Source: Ottowia thiooxydans DSM 14619 (lineage in GTDB: Bacteria > Pseudomonadota > Gammaproteobacteria > Burkholderiales > Burkholderiaceae_C). Taken from it: DNA of 64,000 nt. Position 1 is the first letter of the stretch. The number at the start of each line of letters is the position of its first letter. The stretch is taken from assembly GCF_000422885.1 (NCBI RefSeq), contig NZ_AUGX01000016.1, positions 62,001-126,000 on the forward strand. The letters are read 5' to 3'. The notes below the pieces were generated by a model that was not told where the DNA came from, did no database searches, and saw only the letters and a list, made by a program, of their open reading frames with translations. Positions 35,105 to 42,942 of this stretch are shown here, in pieces. The translations under genes and the position numbers were made by a program.

Positions 35105-36481
35105 TTAATATTCCATGCCTCCCAATTGCGAGGTTCGGGTGAAGTTTTGCTCAAATTTATTTCTTGTAGGGTCACAACCCACCGTCCAATCTTGATAAGG
35201 CTCGGACAATTGCCGCGCTTGTTCTTCGGCTAATTCGCGTTCGCGTTCCAATTTCGCGGCATTTGCAATTTTTGCTTGTGCTTCGTATTCCGAGATTTTG
35301 GCGTTGTGGTCAATGGCTGCGTTGTACTGCTCAATAAGCGCCAATGAATTTTTGTCGCCAAGAATTTGGTTATACAAATTTCTATTGTGTGCAATGTTGG
35401 ATAAAGATTTTGTAGCTTGCGATAGCTCAAAGTCATAACGCTCAATTTTTGCGGTGCTTAACCCGATTTTTGCAAAAAGTCTCTGAGTTCTTGTCGGTTC
35501 ACTGGCTAAAAGGTCACCATGTTTTTTATACCAGTCCTTGTATAGTCGCTCATTTTTATCGCGTTTTTTAATTGTGTCTTGATGCTTTTGGTAAGCCTTT
35601 TCGCATTCAACGGGGATTTTTTTGCGTCTAAATGGGCTTTTTGGCTCGGCATGTGGGGTAGGCTCAACCCTTTTTAAATCGACGCTCTTAGGGGCATCTG
35701 GCGCGGGTGTGATTTCAGGGGTTTTCAAATTTAAAGCGTTAGAAAGCTCTGCTTTCAACAGCTCAGATTTTTTTTCATGCGTGGCTAGATTGGCGCGATG
35801 TATTTTTACCTGAGTGTTTTGTGCTGTGATAGCGGCTCGGTATTCTTTGCCTGCATTGATTGAAATGTGCTTGGTAGGTATATGATTTTTGTCAATGTCG
35901 GAAAATTTCCCGGCGTAGACATAGAAATCTGAATCTAATTTTTCGGCGTGGGTGTTGACAATTTTGCAAATTGCTTCCCGAAGCTTTGAAACTTCGCCAG
36001 TCTTCATATCATCAAGAATTCGGGTTTTTTTGCCAAATTGTCCTAATTCGTCCACCGTGCGGGTGGTAAACATCATGTGAACATGGTTGTTTCTATGATG
36101 CTTGTTTGGGGCGTGAATTGAACCAGATACGGCTACGCCGTATGTATCGCGCAAATGTTGCGCGATGTCGCGGACGCATTCGCGCCGCTCGTTGTCCGTC
36201 CATTGGTCAGGCAATGGGAGCATCAATTCACGGGCCACCGTAGAATTTTTTCGAGTCTCTGCTAATTCGGCTTTGTTCCAAAGCTCCGAAATATCATCAG
36301 CACCAATTAGGATAGTTTCAACGTGCCCCTTTTTTTTGGTGTAGTCGTGAATTAGCCCCGTAGTTTGGTCTATGAGCTTTACACACGCACGATATGCGGC
36401 AGCGGCTACGGCGCTACGCCCAGCGCTGCGCGATATGGTTTGTAGAGACGGAGTAAACCACACGGCAAGAGATTTAGACAT
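35105..36481 (-). CDS. MobA/MobL relaxase (MobQ family)
   Basis: This is a 458-residue HUH relaxase. The N-terminus shows the Tyr-containing segment AAAAYRACVKLIDQTTG, and HNHVHMMF-like metal histidines are in HHRNNHVHMMFTT near residues 128-140. The C-terminal half is helical and charged. It would nick oriT and lead the strand into a helper secretion system. The start codon lies about 80 bp from the RSF1010-like oriT, as expected for a relaxase acting on its own origin. It matches the MobQ relaxases of RSF1010-type plasmids. Confidence 0.9.
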   Translation of the reverse strand: MSKSLAVWFTPSLQTISRSAGRSAVAAAAYRACVKLIDQTTGLIHDYTKKKGHVETILIGADDISELWNKAELAETRKNSTVARELMLPLPDQWTDNERRECVRDIAQHLRDTYGVAVSGSIHAPNKHHRNNHVHMMFTTRTVDELGQFGKKTRILDDMKTGEVSKLREAICKIVNTHAEKLDSDFYVYAGKFSDIDKNHIPTKHISINAGKEYRAAITAQNTQVKIHRANLATHEKKSELLKAELSNALNLKTPEITPAPDAPKSVDLKRVEPTPHAEPKSPFRRKKIPVECEKAYQKHQDTIKKRDKNERLYKDWYKKHGDLLASEPTRTQRLFAKIGLSTAKIERYDFELSQATKSLSNIAHNRNLYNQILGDKNSLALIEQYNAAIDHNAKISEYEAQAKIANAAKLERERELAEEQARQLSEPYQDWTVGCDPTRNKFEQNFTRTSQLGGMEY

Positions 36482-36530
36482 GGGCTAAATCTCCAAGGTT
36501 GCGAAGCAATGGCCCCGCAGGGCGAACGCA

Positions 36531-36572
36531 AATCTCCCCCTTGTGGGGAGTTTGCATAAGTGAGCCCTTGCA
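36531..36572. other. Origin of transfer (oriT), RSF1010-like
   Basis: An inverted repeat (CTCCCC at 36534, GGGGAG at 36545) is followed by TTTGCA and TAAGTGAGCCCT at 36557-36568. RSF1010 and R1162 have an inverted repeat followed by TAAGTGCG/CCCT, with the nick after TAAGTGCG. The match is 11 of 12 bases, and a MobQ relaxase gene lies immediately beside it. Confidence 0.78.
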
Positions 36573-36721
36573 GGGGGCTAATAGATGATGACCATTTAAT
36601 TTATCCGCTAACATATATTTCATCTGCTAATTTCAGAATAGCAGAAAAAATCACAATATGCGAATTTAATTAGATTTTGAGTTAGGTTTGTGCTAATCTG
36701 ATTTCATAGAGGGCAATCAAA

Positions 36722-37000
36722 ATGAAGTCAGAGGAAATAAAAAGCAGGATAGAAAAGTTAGAAATTGAGAAAAAGCAGCTAGACAAACGTCAGCGAAATC
36801 TCGAAGCACTCATGAACGAAAAGAAGAAAAGCGAGGACACTAGGAGAAAAATTATCCTAGGCTCTCTCATATTAAAAGAATTAGAAAAAAATAAAGGCCT
36901 AAAAAATTACGTTTTAGGCCTTATTGAGTCGCTATCTGAACGCGACAAAAAATTGTTTGAACAAATTACATCGGGTCAACAAGCTCAGAAAAATCAGTAA
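36722..37000 (+). CDS. MobC/TraD-like relaxosome accessory protein
   Basis: This is a 92-residue highly charged helical protein. A coiled-coil first half (EKLEIEKKQLDKRQRNLEAL) leads to DTRRKIILGSLILKELEKN, the signature of the MobC/TraD-like small proteins found beside MobQ relaxases. It is divergent from the relaxase with oriT between them. AGAGGG precedes the start. Its end overlaps the integrase gene on the other strand by 35 bp. Confidence 0.78.
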   Translation: MKSEEIKSRIEKLEIEKKQLDKRQRNLEALMNEKKKSEDTRRKIILGSLILKELEKNKGLKNYVLGLIESLSERDKKLFEQITSGQQAQKNQ

Positions 37001-38291
37001 CCAAGCCCTCCCAAGGGGCTTTTTTTTCGTCTATCAGGTCGCGGAATTTTTCGAGGGTCGGGAAAACTGCGGCGGCAAGTGCGTCAATGTTGATTTTATT
37101 TGTGTATATCGAGACATTCACGTTTTCAATTTCATGCCCAATGAACTGACAACGATTCTCTAAACTAACCCCATTTTTCATGAGTTCATTGTTCACAAAC
37201 TTGCGCAAGCTGTGAAAGACTAATTTTTCTCTGTTAATTCTTGCGCTCTCTAAATTGCGGGCGAATTTTTTACCCACTGCATTGCCGCTCCCTTTGCCTT
37301 CTTTTTCTACATACTTGAAAAGTTTGTCAGTCTTCTTATCAAGAAATTCTGAAACACGTTCCATCAAGTGCGGATGTAGCGGAACTTCACGAATCCCGGC
37401 CTGTGTTTTGCTATCACGGATGACTAAATAATTTATACCGCCTGAGCTTTTTTTGAAATTATCCTTTTTGAGGCTTGTAATTTCTCCAATGCGGCAGCCA
37501 GTAAACAAGCCGAAAAGTACGGCGGTTGTATAGTCTGGGTCTTTTTCTTCTTGCTCTTTAAAAAATTCACTTTTGAAGAACTGCTCAATTTCTTCTTTTT
37601 CAAAAATGGCGTAGCCACCTTTAAGGCGCTGCTTTTTTGTGAGTAGGGCGCGGTTCTCGGCAGGATTACCGCTGCGGGTATAGCTTTGTTTTATAGCGAA
37701 ATTAAAAATGGCTCGGACAATTGAAATTTTATTGTCAATTGTGCGGATGCTGTTGCCTTTTTTTACTCCATTTTCCTTTTTCGCCAGAAATTCTTGATAC
37801 CGCGTAATATCACTGGCGGTAATTCGCGTAATGGGGGGATTTTTTAAAAAATTGGCTAATTCGTCAATGCAATTTTTGTACGCAATAGCGGTAGCCTGTG
37901 TCACTTTTTTAAGCGACAAGAATTTTTCGAGCAATTCAGCCAATTTCAGGGCTGTGGGGTCGTCAGCCTGGGCCTGTGCCGCAATTGGTGCGGGTGCTTG
38001 GGGTTGGGCTTGCTGCATCTGCTGCATTGCTTGCAGGGCTTGCATTAGCCTGGCGTGGTCGGCGTCGCCGTCAGCTTTGAGGATGCCCCGAGACAAGTCC
38101 AGTTCGTAGGTGCTGAGGTTGCTTAGGTCGGGCTTCTTGTGCATCGTCAGGCCGTTCAATAGGTTGATGGCTCTGATGATAGCTACGCGCTTGTAGCTCG
38201 TGCGCAAGGAGCGCTTGACCTGCTTACCACCTATGCGGGTGTGTAGGTAGTAGCTGGAACCCAAGAGGTAGATGGGCAGGGGCAAAGACAT
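36966..38291 (-). CDS. Tyrosine-recombinase integrase
   Basis: This 441-residue integrase has an N-terminal arm-binding-like region, an alanine- and glutamine-rich linker (near residues 85-110), a SAM-like core-binding domain (about 113-215) and the catalytic domain. Catalytic residues visible are Arg in GCRIGEITSL, the His-x-x-Arg in FHSLRKFVN, His in IGHEIENVNVSIY and the Tyr of that segment. It would integrate and excise the element. Its start lies about 75 bp from the right att core, the normal position. Confidence 0.92.
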   Translation of the reverse strand: MSLPLPIYLLGSSYYLHTRIGGKQVKRSLRTSYKRVAIIRAINLLNGLTMHKKPDLSNLSTYELDLSRGILKADGDADHARLMQALQAMQQMQQAQPQAPAPIAAQAQADDPTALKLAELLEKFLSLKKVTQATAIAYKNCIDELANFLKNPPITRITASDITRYQEFLAKKENGVKKGNSIRTIDNKISIVRAIFNFAIKQSYTRSGNPAENRALLTKKQRLKGGYAIFEKEEIEQFFKSEFFKEQEEKDPDYTTAVLFGLFTGCRIGEITSLKKDNFKKSSGGINYLVIRDSKTQAGIREVPLHPHLMERVSEFLDKKTDKLFKYVEKEGKGSGNAVGKKFARNLESARINREKLVFHSLRKFVNNELMKNGVSLENRCQFIGHEIENVNVSIYTNKINIDALAAAVFPTLEKFRDLIDEKKAPWEGLVTDFSELVDPM

Positions 38292-38295
38292 GGAT

Positions 38296-38316
38296 TGCTA
38301 CCAGTTTTGCTACCAC
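38296..38316 (+). repeat. Candidate right arm-type integrase sites
   Basis: TGCTACCAG at 38296 and TGCTACCAC at 38308 lie just upstream of the integrase start and match 9-mers near the left end. Confidence 0.45.
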
Positions 38317-38327
38317 CCAAAACAAGA

Positions 38328-38363
38328 AAACCCTTGTAAGTGCTTGACTCACAAGGGTTTTTT
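38328..38363 (+). terminator. Hairpin at the right element end
   Basis: A perfect 10-bp stem (AAACCCTTGT with ACAAGGGTTT) around a 13-base loop is followed by T residues. It lies 5 bp inside the right att core and may be the original downstream terminator of a tRNA-Ser target. Confidence 0.7.
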
Positions 38364-38367
38364 GCGT

Positions 38368-38380
38368 TTGGCGGAGAGGG
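38368..38380 (+). other. Candidate right attachment core
   Basis: This is the second copy of TTGGCGGAGAGGG, in direct orientation with 31578-31590. Sequence resembling ordinary chromosomal DNA resumes right after it. Confidence 0.65.
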
Positions 38381-38460
38381 CGTAATTTAATGTTCGTACG
38401 CCACATGAGGCTGTCCGGCTTGATGTCCGGGCGCGGCCAATCGGCCGCCCATGACCCTAA

Positions 38461-38528
38461 GAGCCTGTTCATAATCTTTTCGCGGCCCTGGATGCCCGGG
38501 GCCCGAAAAGATCTTGAACGCGTTCTAA
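38461..38528. repeat. Palindromic intergenic repeat downstream of zapA
   Basis: The arms CATAATCTTTTCG and CGAAAAGATCTTG enclose GC-rich smaller palindromes. It lies immediately after zapA and may terminate its transcript. The zapA stop codon falls in its right edge. Confidence 0.55.
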
Positions 38529-38863
38529 AGAAGCTGGCCGTCTTCGCCTAGGGCTTGGTCGAGCCGCACAAGCAGAGCGCTCAATGTCGTTTGCTCAGCC
38601 ACGCTCATGCTCGGTTCGAACTCGCCGTGCGGCGATTGGTCTGTGGCTTCGCCTGCGGCTGGCTTTGGGTCTGTCAACTCGAAGGCGAGGTTCAGCGCCG
38701 CCAGAACAGCAATGCGGTCACGCGCCTTGATTTTGCCGGCATCCCGGATCTTGCACATCGCGGCATCCAGGCGCTGCACCGCTTCATTCAGCCGATCTTC
38801 TCCGCCTTCCGGGCAGCCGAGCAGATACCCCTGGCCAAGGATTTTGACTTCGAGCTGTTTCAT
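38525..38863 (-). CDS. zapA: Cell-division protein ZapA
   Basis: This 112-residue protein begins KQLEVKILGQGYLLGCPEGG, the ZapA fold, and then has the long helix (LNEAVQRLDAAMCKIRDAGK to AALNLAFEL) used for dimer formation. ZapA binds FtsZ filaments and promotes Z-ring bundling. It is translationally coupled to the coiled-coil gene upstream through a 4-bp ATGA overlap. Its end meets a palindromic repeat. Confidence 0.93.
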   Translation of the reverse strand: MKQLEVKILGQGYLLGCPEGGEDRLNEAVQRLDAAMCKIRDAGKIKARDRIAVLAALNLAFELTDPKPAAGEATDQSPHGEFEPSMSVAEQTTLSALLVRLDQALGEDGQLL

Positions 38864-39096
38864 GCGCCTCCCTTGTCGTCAGGCAAAAGTACGCCTGCGG
38901 CCGCCGGAAGGCGATCGATCAAGGAGTCGACCCGGGCACGCGCTGCCATCAGACGCGATTTGAGGCTGTCGCGCTCGTGCGTGAGCGATTCGACCTGCTG
39001 CACCAGCAACTCGTTGGTACGGCGCAATTCCTCGTGTCGTACGAGCAACCGCTCGACACGCTCGGCTATCTGTTCGATCAAAGGAGGGTTGGTCAT
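38860..39096 (-). CDS. Small coiled-coil protein upstream of zapA
   Basis: This 78-residue protein is a coiled coil through most of its length (EQIAERVERLLVRHEELRRT, LVQQVESLTHERDSL), like the ZapB/TIGR02449-type proteins often encoded just before zapA in proteobacteria. It probably acts with ZapA at the division site. Its stop overlaps the zapA start by 4 bp. AAGGAGG is seen upstream of the ATG on the minus strand only weakly, so the start is supported mainly by family length. Confidence 0.8.
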   Translation of the reverse strand: MTNPPLIEQIAERVERLLVRHEELRRTNELLVQQVESLTHERDSLKSRLMAARARVDSLIDRLPAAAGVLLPDDKGGA

Positions 39097-39116
39097 GACG
39101 CGTTGGCAAAGGCAGT

Positions 39117-39169
39117 GGGGATGCTCTGTTTAACCTGACCCACTAGCGTGAAGTTAAGCAGAGCACCCC
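39117..39169. terminator. Inverted repeat between zap genes and riboswitch
   Basis: The arms at 39117-39134 and 39153-39169 pair with one bulge and one mismatch (GATGCTCTG with AGAGC). The hairpin lies between the divergent coiled-coil and cobalamin transcripts and may block read-through or be a small repeat. Confidence 0.4.
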
Positions 39170-39201
39170 TAATTGTATGGTGCCGAGCCTTACAATGGCC
39201 G

Positions 39202-39428
39202 AGTTGGTGCTCGCGCTCGTGGTTCGCACGGCGCAGTTCAACGGGAAGCAGGGAGGCGCCGCGCATCGCGCGTGGAGAGCCTAACCTGCGCTGCCCCCGC
39301 AACGGTAAGCGAAGGGAGTGTTCTTTGTGCACTCCCGCCCATGCCTCATACAGCCACTGAATGCCCTGAACAAGCACTCGGGAAGGCGAGACAAGGGAGT
39401 CCTTCGCCAGCCCGGATACCGGCCAACG
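39202..39428 (+). promoter_or_regulatory. Cobalamin riboswitch
   Basis: The leader of btuB contains the conserved B12 riboswitch elements in order: a GTTGGTGC start, TTCAACGGGAA, the box GCTGCCCCCGCAACGGTAAG, GCCACTG, CGGGAAGGCG and AGCCCGGATACC, closed by CCAAC pairing with the first GTTGG. Adenosylcobalamin binding is expected to shut off btuB and the downstream genes. About 100 bp separate it from the btuB start. Confidence 0.95.
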
Positions 39429-39528
39429 AGGAGGGAGGGTGCTTTGCTTTCGAGCAAGGCGCGCTGCTAGTTCACCCCATGTGCCGGCGGGGAAGCCGGT
39501 TGGGGGTTTGTCACCCACGTTCAATGTC

Positions 39529-41355
39529 ATGAGAAGATTTCCGCTTCCTTTCAAGCAGGCGCTGATACCGCTCGCCTTGGCCTCTGCTTTCGCCGCGCAC
39601 GCCCAAACCAACCCCCAAATCCCGCCCACCGCCACTTTAGGCGAAACCATGGTCACAGCCACTCGTGTGGCCCAACCCTTGGCCGATGTGCTGGCCGATG
39701 TGACGCTCATCGACTCGCAGGAAATCCAGCGCAGTGGAGCAGTCAGTATGGTTGACCTGCTGGCGCGTCAACCGGGTATTGAGCTGTCGCGCACCGGCGG
39801 CCCTGGCAGTACCAGCAGCTTGTTTCTACGAGGTGGGGAGAATCGTTTTACGGCGGTCTACATCGACGGCGTGCGGGTTGACTCGCAATCCACGGGCGGA
39901 GCGCCTTGGGAATCTATTGCCCTTGGCCAAGTCGATCGCATAGAGATCGTTCGAGGCGCAGCGGCGGCGGTATACGGCTCCGATGCCGTTTCCGGCGTGA
40001 TCCAGATTTTTACCCGTAAAGGTGAGGGCGCTTTCAGCCCCTACGTTGGGGTAGGTATTGGCAATCGCGGGCGTAAGTCGGTTGAGGCCGGCTTGTCTGG
40101 AAAGAGCGGCGCGGTGGATTATTCGCTGGGACTCGCGCGCGATACCAGCCACGGTTTTGATAGCCGTCCGGGCACCAACCCGGATATTGACGGGTATCGC
40201 AATACCAACGCCAGCGCTCGCGTCGGCTGGCAGATCAATGATGCCCATCGGGTGACTGCCAGCGGTACGTACAGCAACATGGATGCTCAGTACGATGGCT
40301 TTACGCCCAATCTTGACGACCATGGCCTGAACCGCCTGCGCACTGGCGGCCTGAGCTGGTCCGCCCAATGGACAAAAAATTACAGCACTCGCCTGTCGGT
40401 TAGCGAATCGCGTCAAATCTACGAGACGAAACCAAGTGTTTATCGCAGCGAAACCACTTTGCGCGATTTCCTGTTTCAAAACGAGTGGCGCAGCGGCGGA
40501 CATCTGCTGACTGCCGGATTGGAGCGGCGAGGAGACCACATGGTTAACTCACCAATCAATCAAGGCAGGCATCAGAATGCGGTGGCTTTGGGATATGGCT
40601 ACACGGGTGGTGCACACACCGTGCAGGTTAATCTGCGCCGGGACGATGACAGCGAATTCGGTGGCCAGAACACCGGCGGCGTTTCCTATGGCTATGCGTT
40701 TGCGCCGGGATGGCGTGCAACGGCTGCAGCCAGTACGTCTTTCCGCGTGCCTACGCTCTATCAACGCTTCTCGCAGTACGGCCAACCGGGGCTCCAGCCA
40801 GAGAAGGGCCGCAACATCGAGTTGGGCGTTCATTGGGCTCAAGGCGGCAGCCGCCTGGGTGCAACGGTCTACCGGAATCGCGTACGCAATCTGATCACCT
40901 TCGGCGCTGCCGGCCCTTGCGGAGACCCCTTCGGCTGTTACGAAAATACCGGCCGTGCGGAGTACATGGGCGTAACGATCTCTGGCGCGCACAAGCTGGG
41001 TGTGGTTAATCTCAGCGGCTCGCTCGATCTTCAGGACCCCAAAGACCTGAACACCGATAAGGCGCTGGCACGTCGGGCGAAGCGCTTGCTGAAACTGGCT
41101 GCGGATACCCGTATTGGCGAGTGGACACTGGGCGCAGAAGCTGTGGCCTCGTCCATGCGCTTCGAAAACGCCGCTAATACCACCAAGCTGGGCGGATATG
41201 GTTTGGTTAACCTGTATGCCACCACCACGATCGCACGCGAATGGACACTGCTCGCGCGCATTAACAATGTGGCAGACAAGAACTACAACTTGGCGCGCGG
41301 CTATGCTACAGCGGGACGGGAGTTCTACGTAGGCTTGAAATGGATGCCGAAATAA
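39529..41355 (+). CDS. btuB: TonB-dependent cobalamin receptor BtuB
   Basis: This 608-residue outer-membrane receptor has a signal peptide ending AAHAQ, a TonB-box-like ETMVTATR segment and the plug domain (MVDLLARQPGIELSRTGGPG, LFLRGGENRFTAVYIDGVRV, IEIVRGAAAAVYGSDAVSG). A 22-strand barrel follows and ends in the aromatic-terminal type strand EFYVGLKWMPK. It imports cobalamin or other corrinoids. The start at 39529 is chosen over upstream starts that lie in the riboswitch region and lack a signal peptide. It is the first gene of the riboswitch-controlled operon. Confidence 0.92.
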   Translation: MRRFPLPFKQALIPLALASAFAAHAQTNPQIPPTATLGETMVTATRVAQPLADVLADVTLIDSQEIQRSGAVSMVDLLARQPGIELSRTGGPGSTSSLFLRGGENRFTAVYIDGVRVDSQSTGGAPWESIALGQVDRIEIVRGAAAAVYGSDAVSGVIQIFTRKGEGAFSPYVGVGIGNRGRKSVEAGLSGKSGAVDYSLGLARDTSHGFDSRPGTNPDIDGYRNTNASARVGWQINDAHRVTASGTYSNMDAQYDGFTPNLDDHGLNRLRTGGLSWSAQWTKNYSTRLSVSESRQIYETKPSVYRSETTLRDFLFQNEWRSGGHLLTAGLERRGDHMVNSPINQGRHQNAVALGYGYTGGAHTVQVNLRRDDDSEFGGQNTGGVSYGYAFAPGWRATAAASTSFRVPTLYQRFSQYGQPGLQPEKGRNIELGVHWAQGGSRLGATVYRNRVRNLITFGAAGPCGDPFGCYENTGRAEYMGVTISGAHKLGVVNLSGSLDLQDPKDLNTDKALARRAKRLLKLAADTRIGEWTLGAEAVASSMRFENAANTTKLGGYGLVNLYATTTIAREWTLLARINNVADKNYNLARGYATAGREFYVGLKWMPK

Positions 41356-41369
41356 GCTCGTTTGAAGCG

Positions 41370-41391
41370 GCAAGGGGGATCTCCCCCTTGC
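41370..41391 (+). terminator. Palindrome between btuB and cobU
   Basis: A perfect 10-bp stem (GCAAGGGGGA with TCCCCCTTGC) has a two-base centre. No T-run follows, so it may only attenuate or stabilise the btuB part of the transcript. Confidence 0.45.
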
Positions 41392-41446
41392 GAGCAGGCC
41401 GACGGCCAAACCTGGCTATTTGCTTTGGCAAGCGTTTGAATTGCTC

Positions 41447-42025
41447 ATGGCTGAACTGAACGTTGCGCGTAGCGAGCTGATCCTCGGGGGGCAGAAAAGC
41501 GGGAAATCCCGGCGTGCCGAGGAGCTTGCTGCTGCTTGGCTACGCGCAAGCCCTACTCATAAGGCGGTGCTCATCGCTACTGCACAAGCGCACGATGAAG
41601 AGATGCGTCAACGCATCGCGCGCCATCAGCGGGAGCGGACCGAACGCGTGCCTGGACTGGTTACCTTGGAAATGCCTGGAGACGTGCATGCAGGCATAGC
41701 GGATACAGGCGGCCCAGAGACGATTCGCGTGGTTGATTGCCTGACCTTATGGCTCACCGGGCTGCTGATGCCTCTTGAGCCTTTGAGTGAGCAGATGATG
41801 GCTTCACAAGAAGCCATTGATTGTTTCCTCCGAGCGGTTGAATCCTCTCCTGGCCCCGTTGTGCTGGTTGGCAATGAAATCGGCTTGGGAGTGATACCTA
41901 TGGGGCGTGAAGTCAGAGCGTTCGTCGATGCGCTGGGCGTCCTGAATCAGCAAGTGGCCAAGCGGTGTGAGCGTGTGGTTTTGATGGCGGCCGGATTACC
42001 GCTGTATTTGAAAGGTTCACCATGA
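41447..42025 (+). CDS. cobU: Adenosylcobinamide kinase/guanylyltransferase CobU
   Basis: This is a 192-residue cytoplasmic enzyme. The P-loop LILGGQKSGKSRRAEELA is at residues 12-29, followed by IATAQAHDEEMRQRIARHQR with the guanylylated-histidine region, VVDCLTLWLTGLL and VGNEIGLGVIP, all CobU hallmarks. It phosphorylates adenosylcobinamide and attaches GMP for nucleotide-loop assembly. ATG at 41447 is preferred; a TTG at 41420 would add nine residues. Its stop overlaps the next start (ATGA). Confidence 0.92.
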   Translation: MAELNVARSELILGGQKSGKSRRAEELAAAWLRASPTHKAVLIATAQAHDEEMRQRIARHQRERTERVPGLVTLEMPGDVHAGIADTGGPETIRVVDCLTLWLTGLLMPLEPLSEQMMASQEAIDCFLRAVESSPGPVVLVGNEIGLGVIPMGREVRAFVDALGVLNQQVAKRCERVVLMAAGLPLYLKGSP

Positions 42026-42942
42026 TGCGGTGGATGATTTTGGTAAAGGCTCCTATGCGAGCAGCTCGGGTTTGGCCCTTGATGGCTGCGTTGCTTTCGC
42101 TCGCCGTGCTTCCGGCAGCCCATGCTTACCAAGTGATTGATGACCAAGGCACTGTCATCAATCTGACTGCTCCGCCGCAACGCATCGTAAGCCTGCTTCC
42201 ATCGCTCACGGAAACCGTTTGTGAACTCGGTGCGTGCGCGCGCCTGGTCGGTGTTGACCGGTATTCCAATTGGCCGGCTTCAGTACAAAAGCTGCAGCAG
42301 GTGGGCGGAGGCCTCGATCCAAACATCGAAGCCATTGTGGCACTCAAGCCCGATCTGGTGCTGATGGCCACTTCTTCGCGCGCTGGCGATCGGCTCCGCG
42401 CGCTGGGCTTGAAAGTGGCGGCACTGGAACCCAAGACCGGCGCGGACGTGCGCAGGGTCATAGACAAACTCGGTCAAATACTGCGGGTGCCTGGTGCGGA
42501 GCGTGTGATGCAGGCCATTGATGACGGCGTCGCACAGGCGGCGAAGTCGGTGCCTGAGCCTCTGCGGGGCCAGCGGGTTTATTTTGAGGCGAGTCCTGGT
42601 CCACACGCGGCGGGCCCTGGCTCGTTCATTGGCGAGATGCTCAAGGCATTGGGCATGCGTAATATCATCGAACCCGAACTGGGTCCGTTTCCCAAAATCA
42701 ATCCCGAATACGTGCTGCGCGCTGATCCCGATCTCATCATGGCAGGCGAGCGCAGCTCCACTGAACTCGGTAAACGCCCCGGTTGGAAAAATCTGCGCGC
42801 GGTGCGGGGGCAGCATATGTGTATCTTTGATGCGGCGCAGGTTGACGCCTTGTTGCGGCCTGGGCCACGCATGGCCGAGGCAGCGCGCCTCATGGCCAGT
42901 TGCGTGATAGAGAAAGGGCCGTCCTTGAAAGTAGCCCGGTGA
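42022..42942 (+). CDS. btuF: Cobalamin-binding periplasmic protein BtuF
   Basis: This 306-residue protein is a helical-backbone (type III) solute-binding protein with a signal peptide ending LPAAHA. It shows RIVSLLPSLTETVCELGA and LVGVDRYSNWP, then NPEYVLRADPDLIMAGE, typical of BtuF. It would deliver corrinoid to BtuCD. The start overlaps the cobU stop by 4 bp, and the stop overlaps the btuC start. Confidence 0.9.
   Translation: MMRWMILVKAPMRAARVWPLMAALLSLAVLPAAHAYQVIDDQGTVINLTAPPQRIVSLLPSLTETVCELGACARLVGVDRYSNWPASVQKLQQVGGGLDPNIEAIVALKPDLVLMATSSRAGDRLRALGLKVAALEPKTGADVRRVIDKLGQILRVPGAERVMQAIDDGVAQAAKSVPEPLRGQRVYFEASPGPHAAGPGSFIGEMLKALGMRNIIEPELGPFPKINPEYVLRADPDLIMAGERSSTELGKRPGWKNLRAVRGQHMCIFDAAQVDALLRPGPRMAEAARLMASCVIEKGPSLKVAR

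Larger units (their letters stand above)
31578..38380. mobile_element. 6.8-kb integrative and mobilizable element
   Basis: The region is bounded by 13-bp direct repeats (31578-31590 and 38368-38380) and is visibly richer in A+T than its flanks. It carries a tyrosine integrase at the right end, a MobQ-type relaxase with a matching oriT, a MobC/TraD-like protein, a rolling-circle Rep, an H-NS protein and a NYN-LOTUS protein. TGCTACYA-type repeats near both ends resemble arm-type integrase sites. It has no type IV secretion genes, so it would need a helper for transfer. Confidence 0.78.

Noticed and set aside
38381-38525. 6S RNA downstream of zapA
   Set aside because: 6S RNA often lies near zapA, but the 145 bp here are interrupted by the element end and a palindrome. 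I cannot see its long bulged hairpin.
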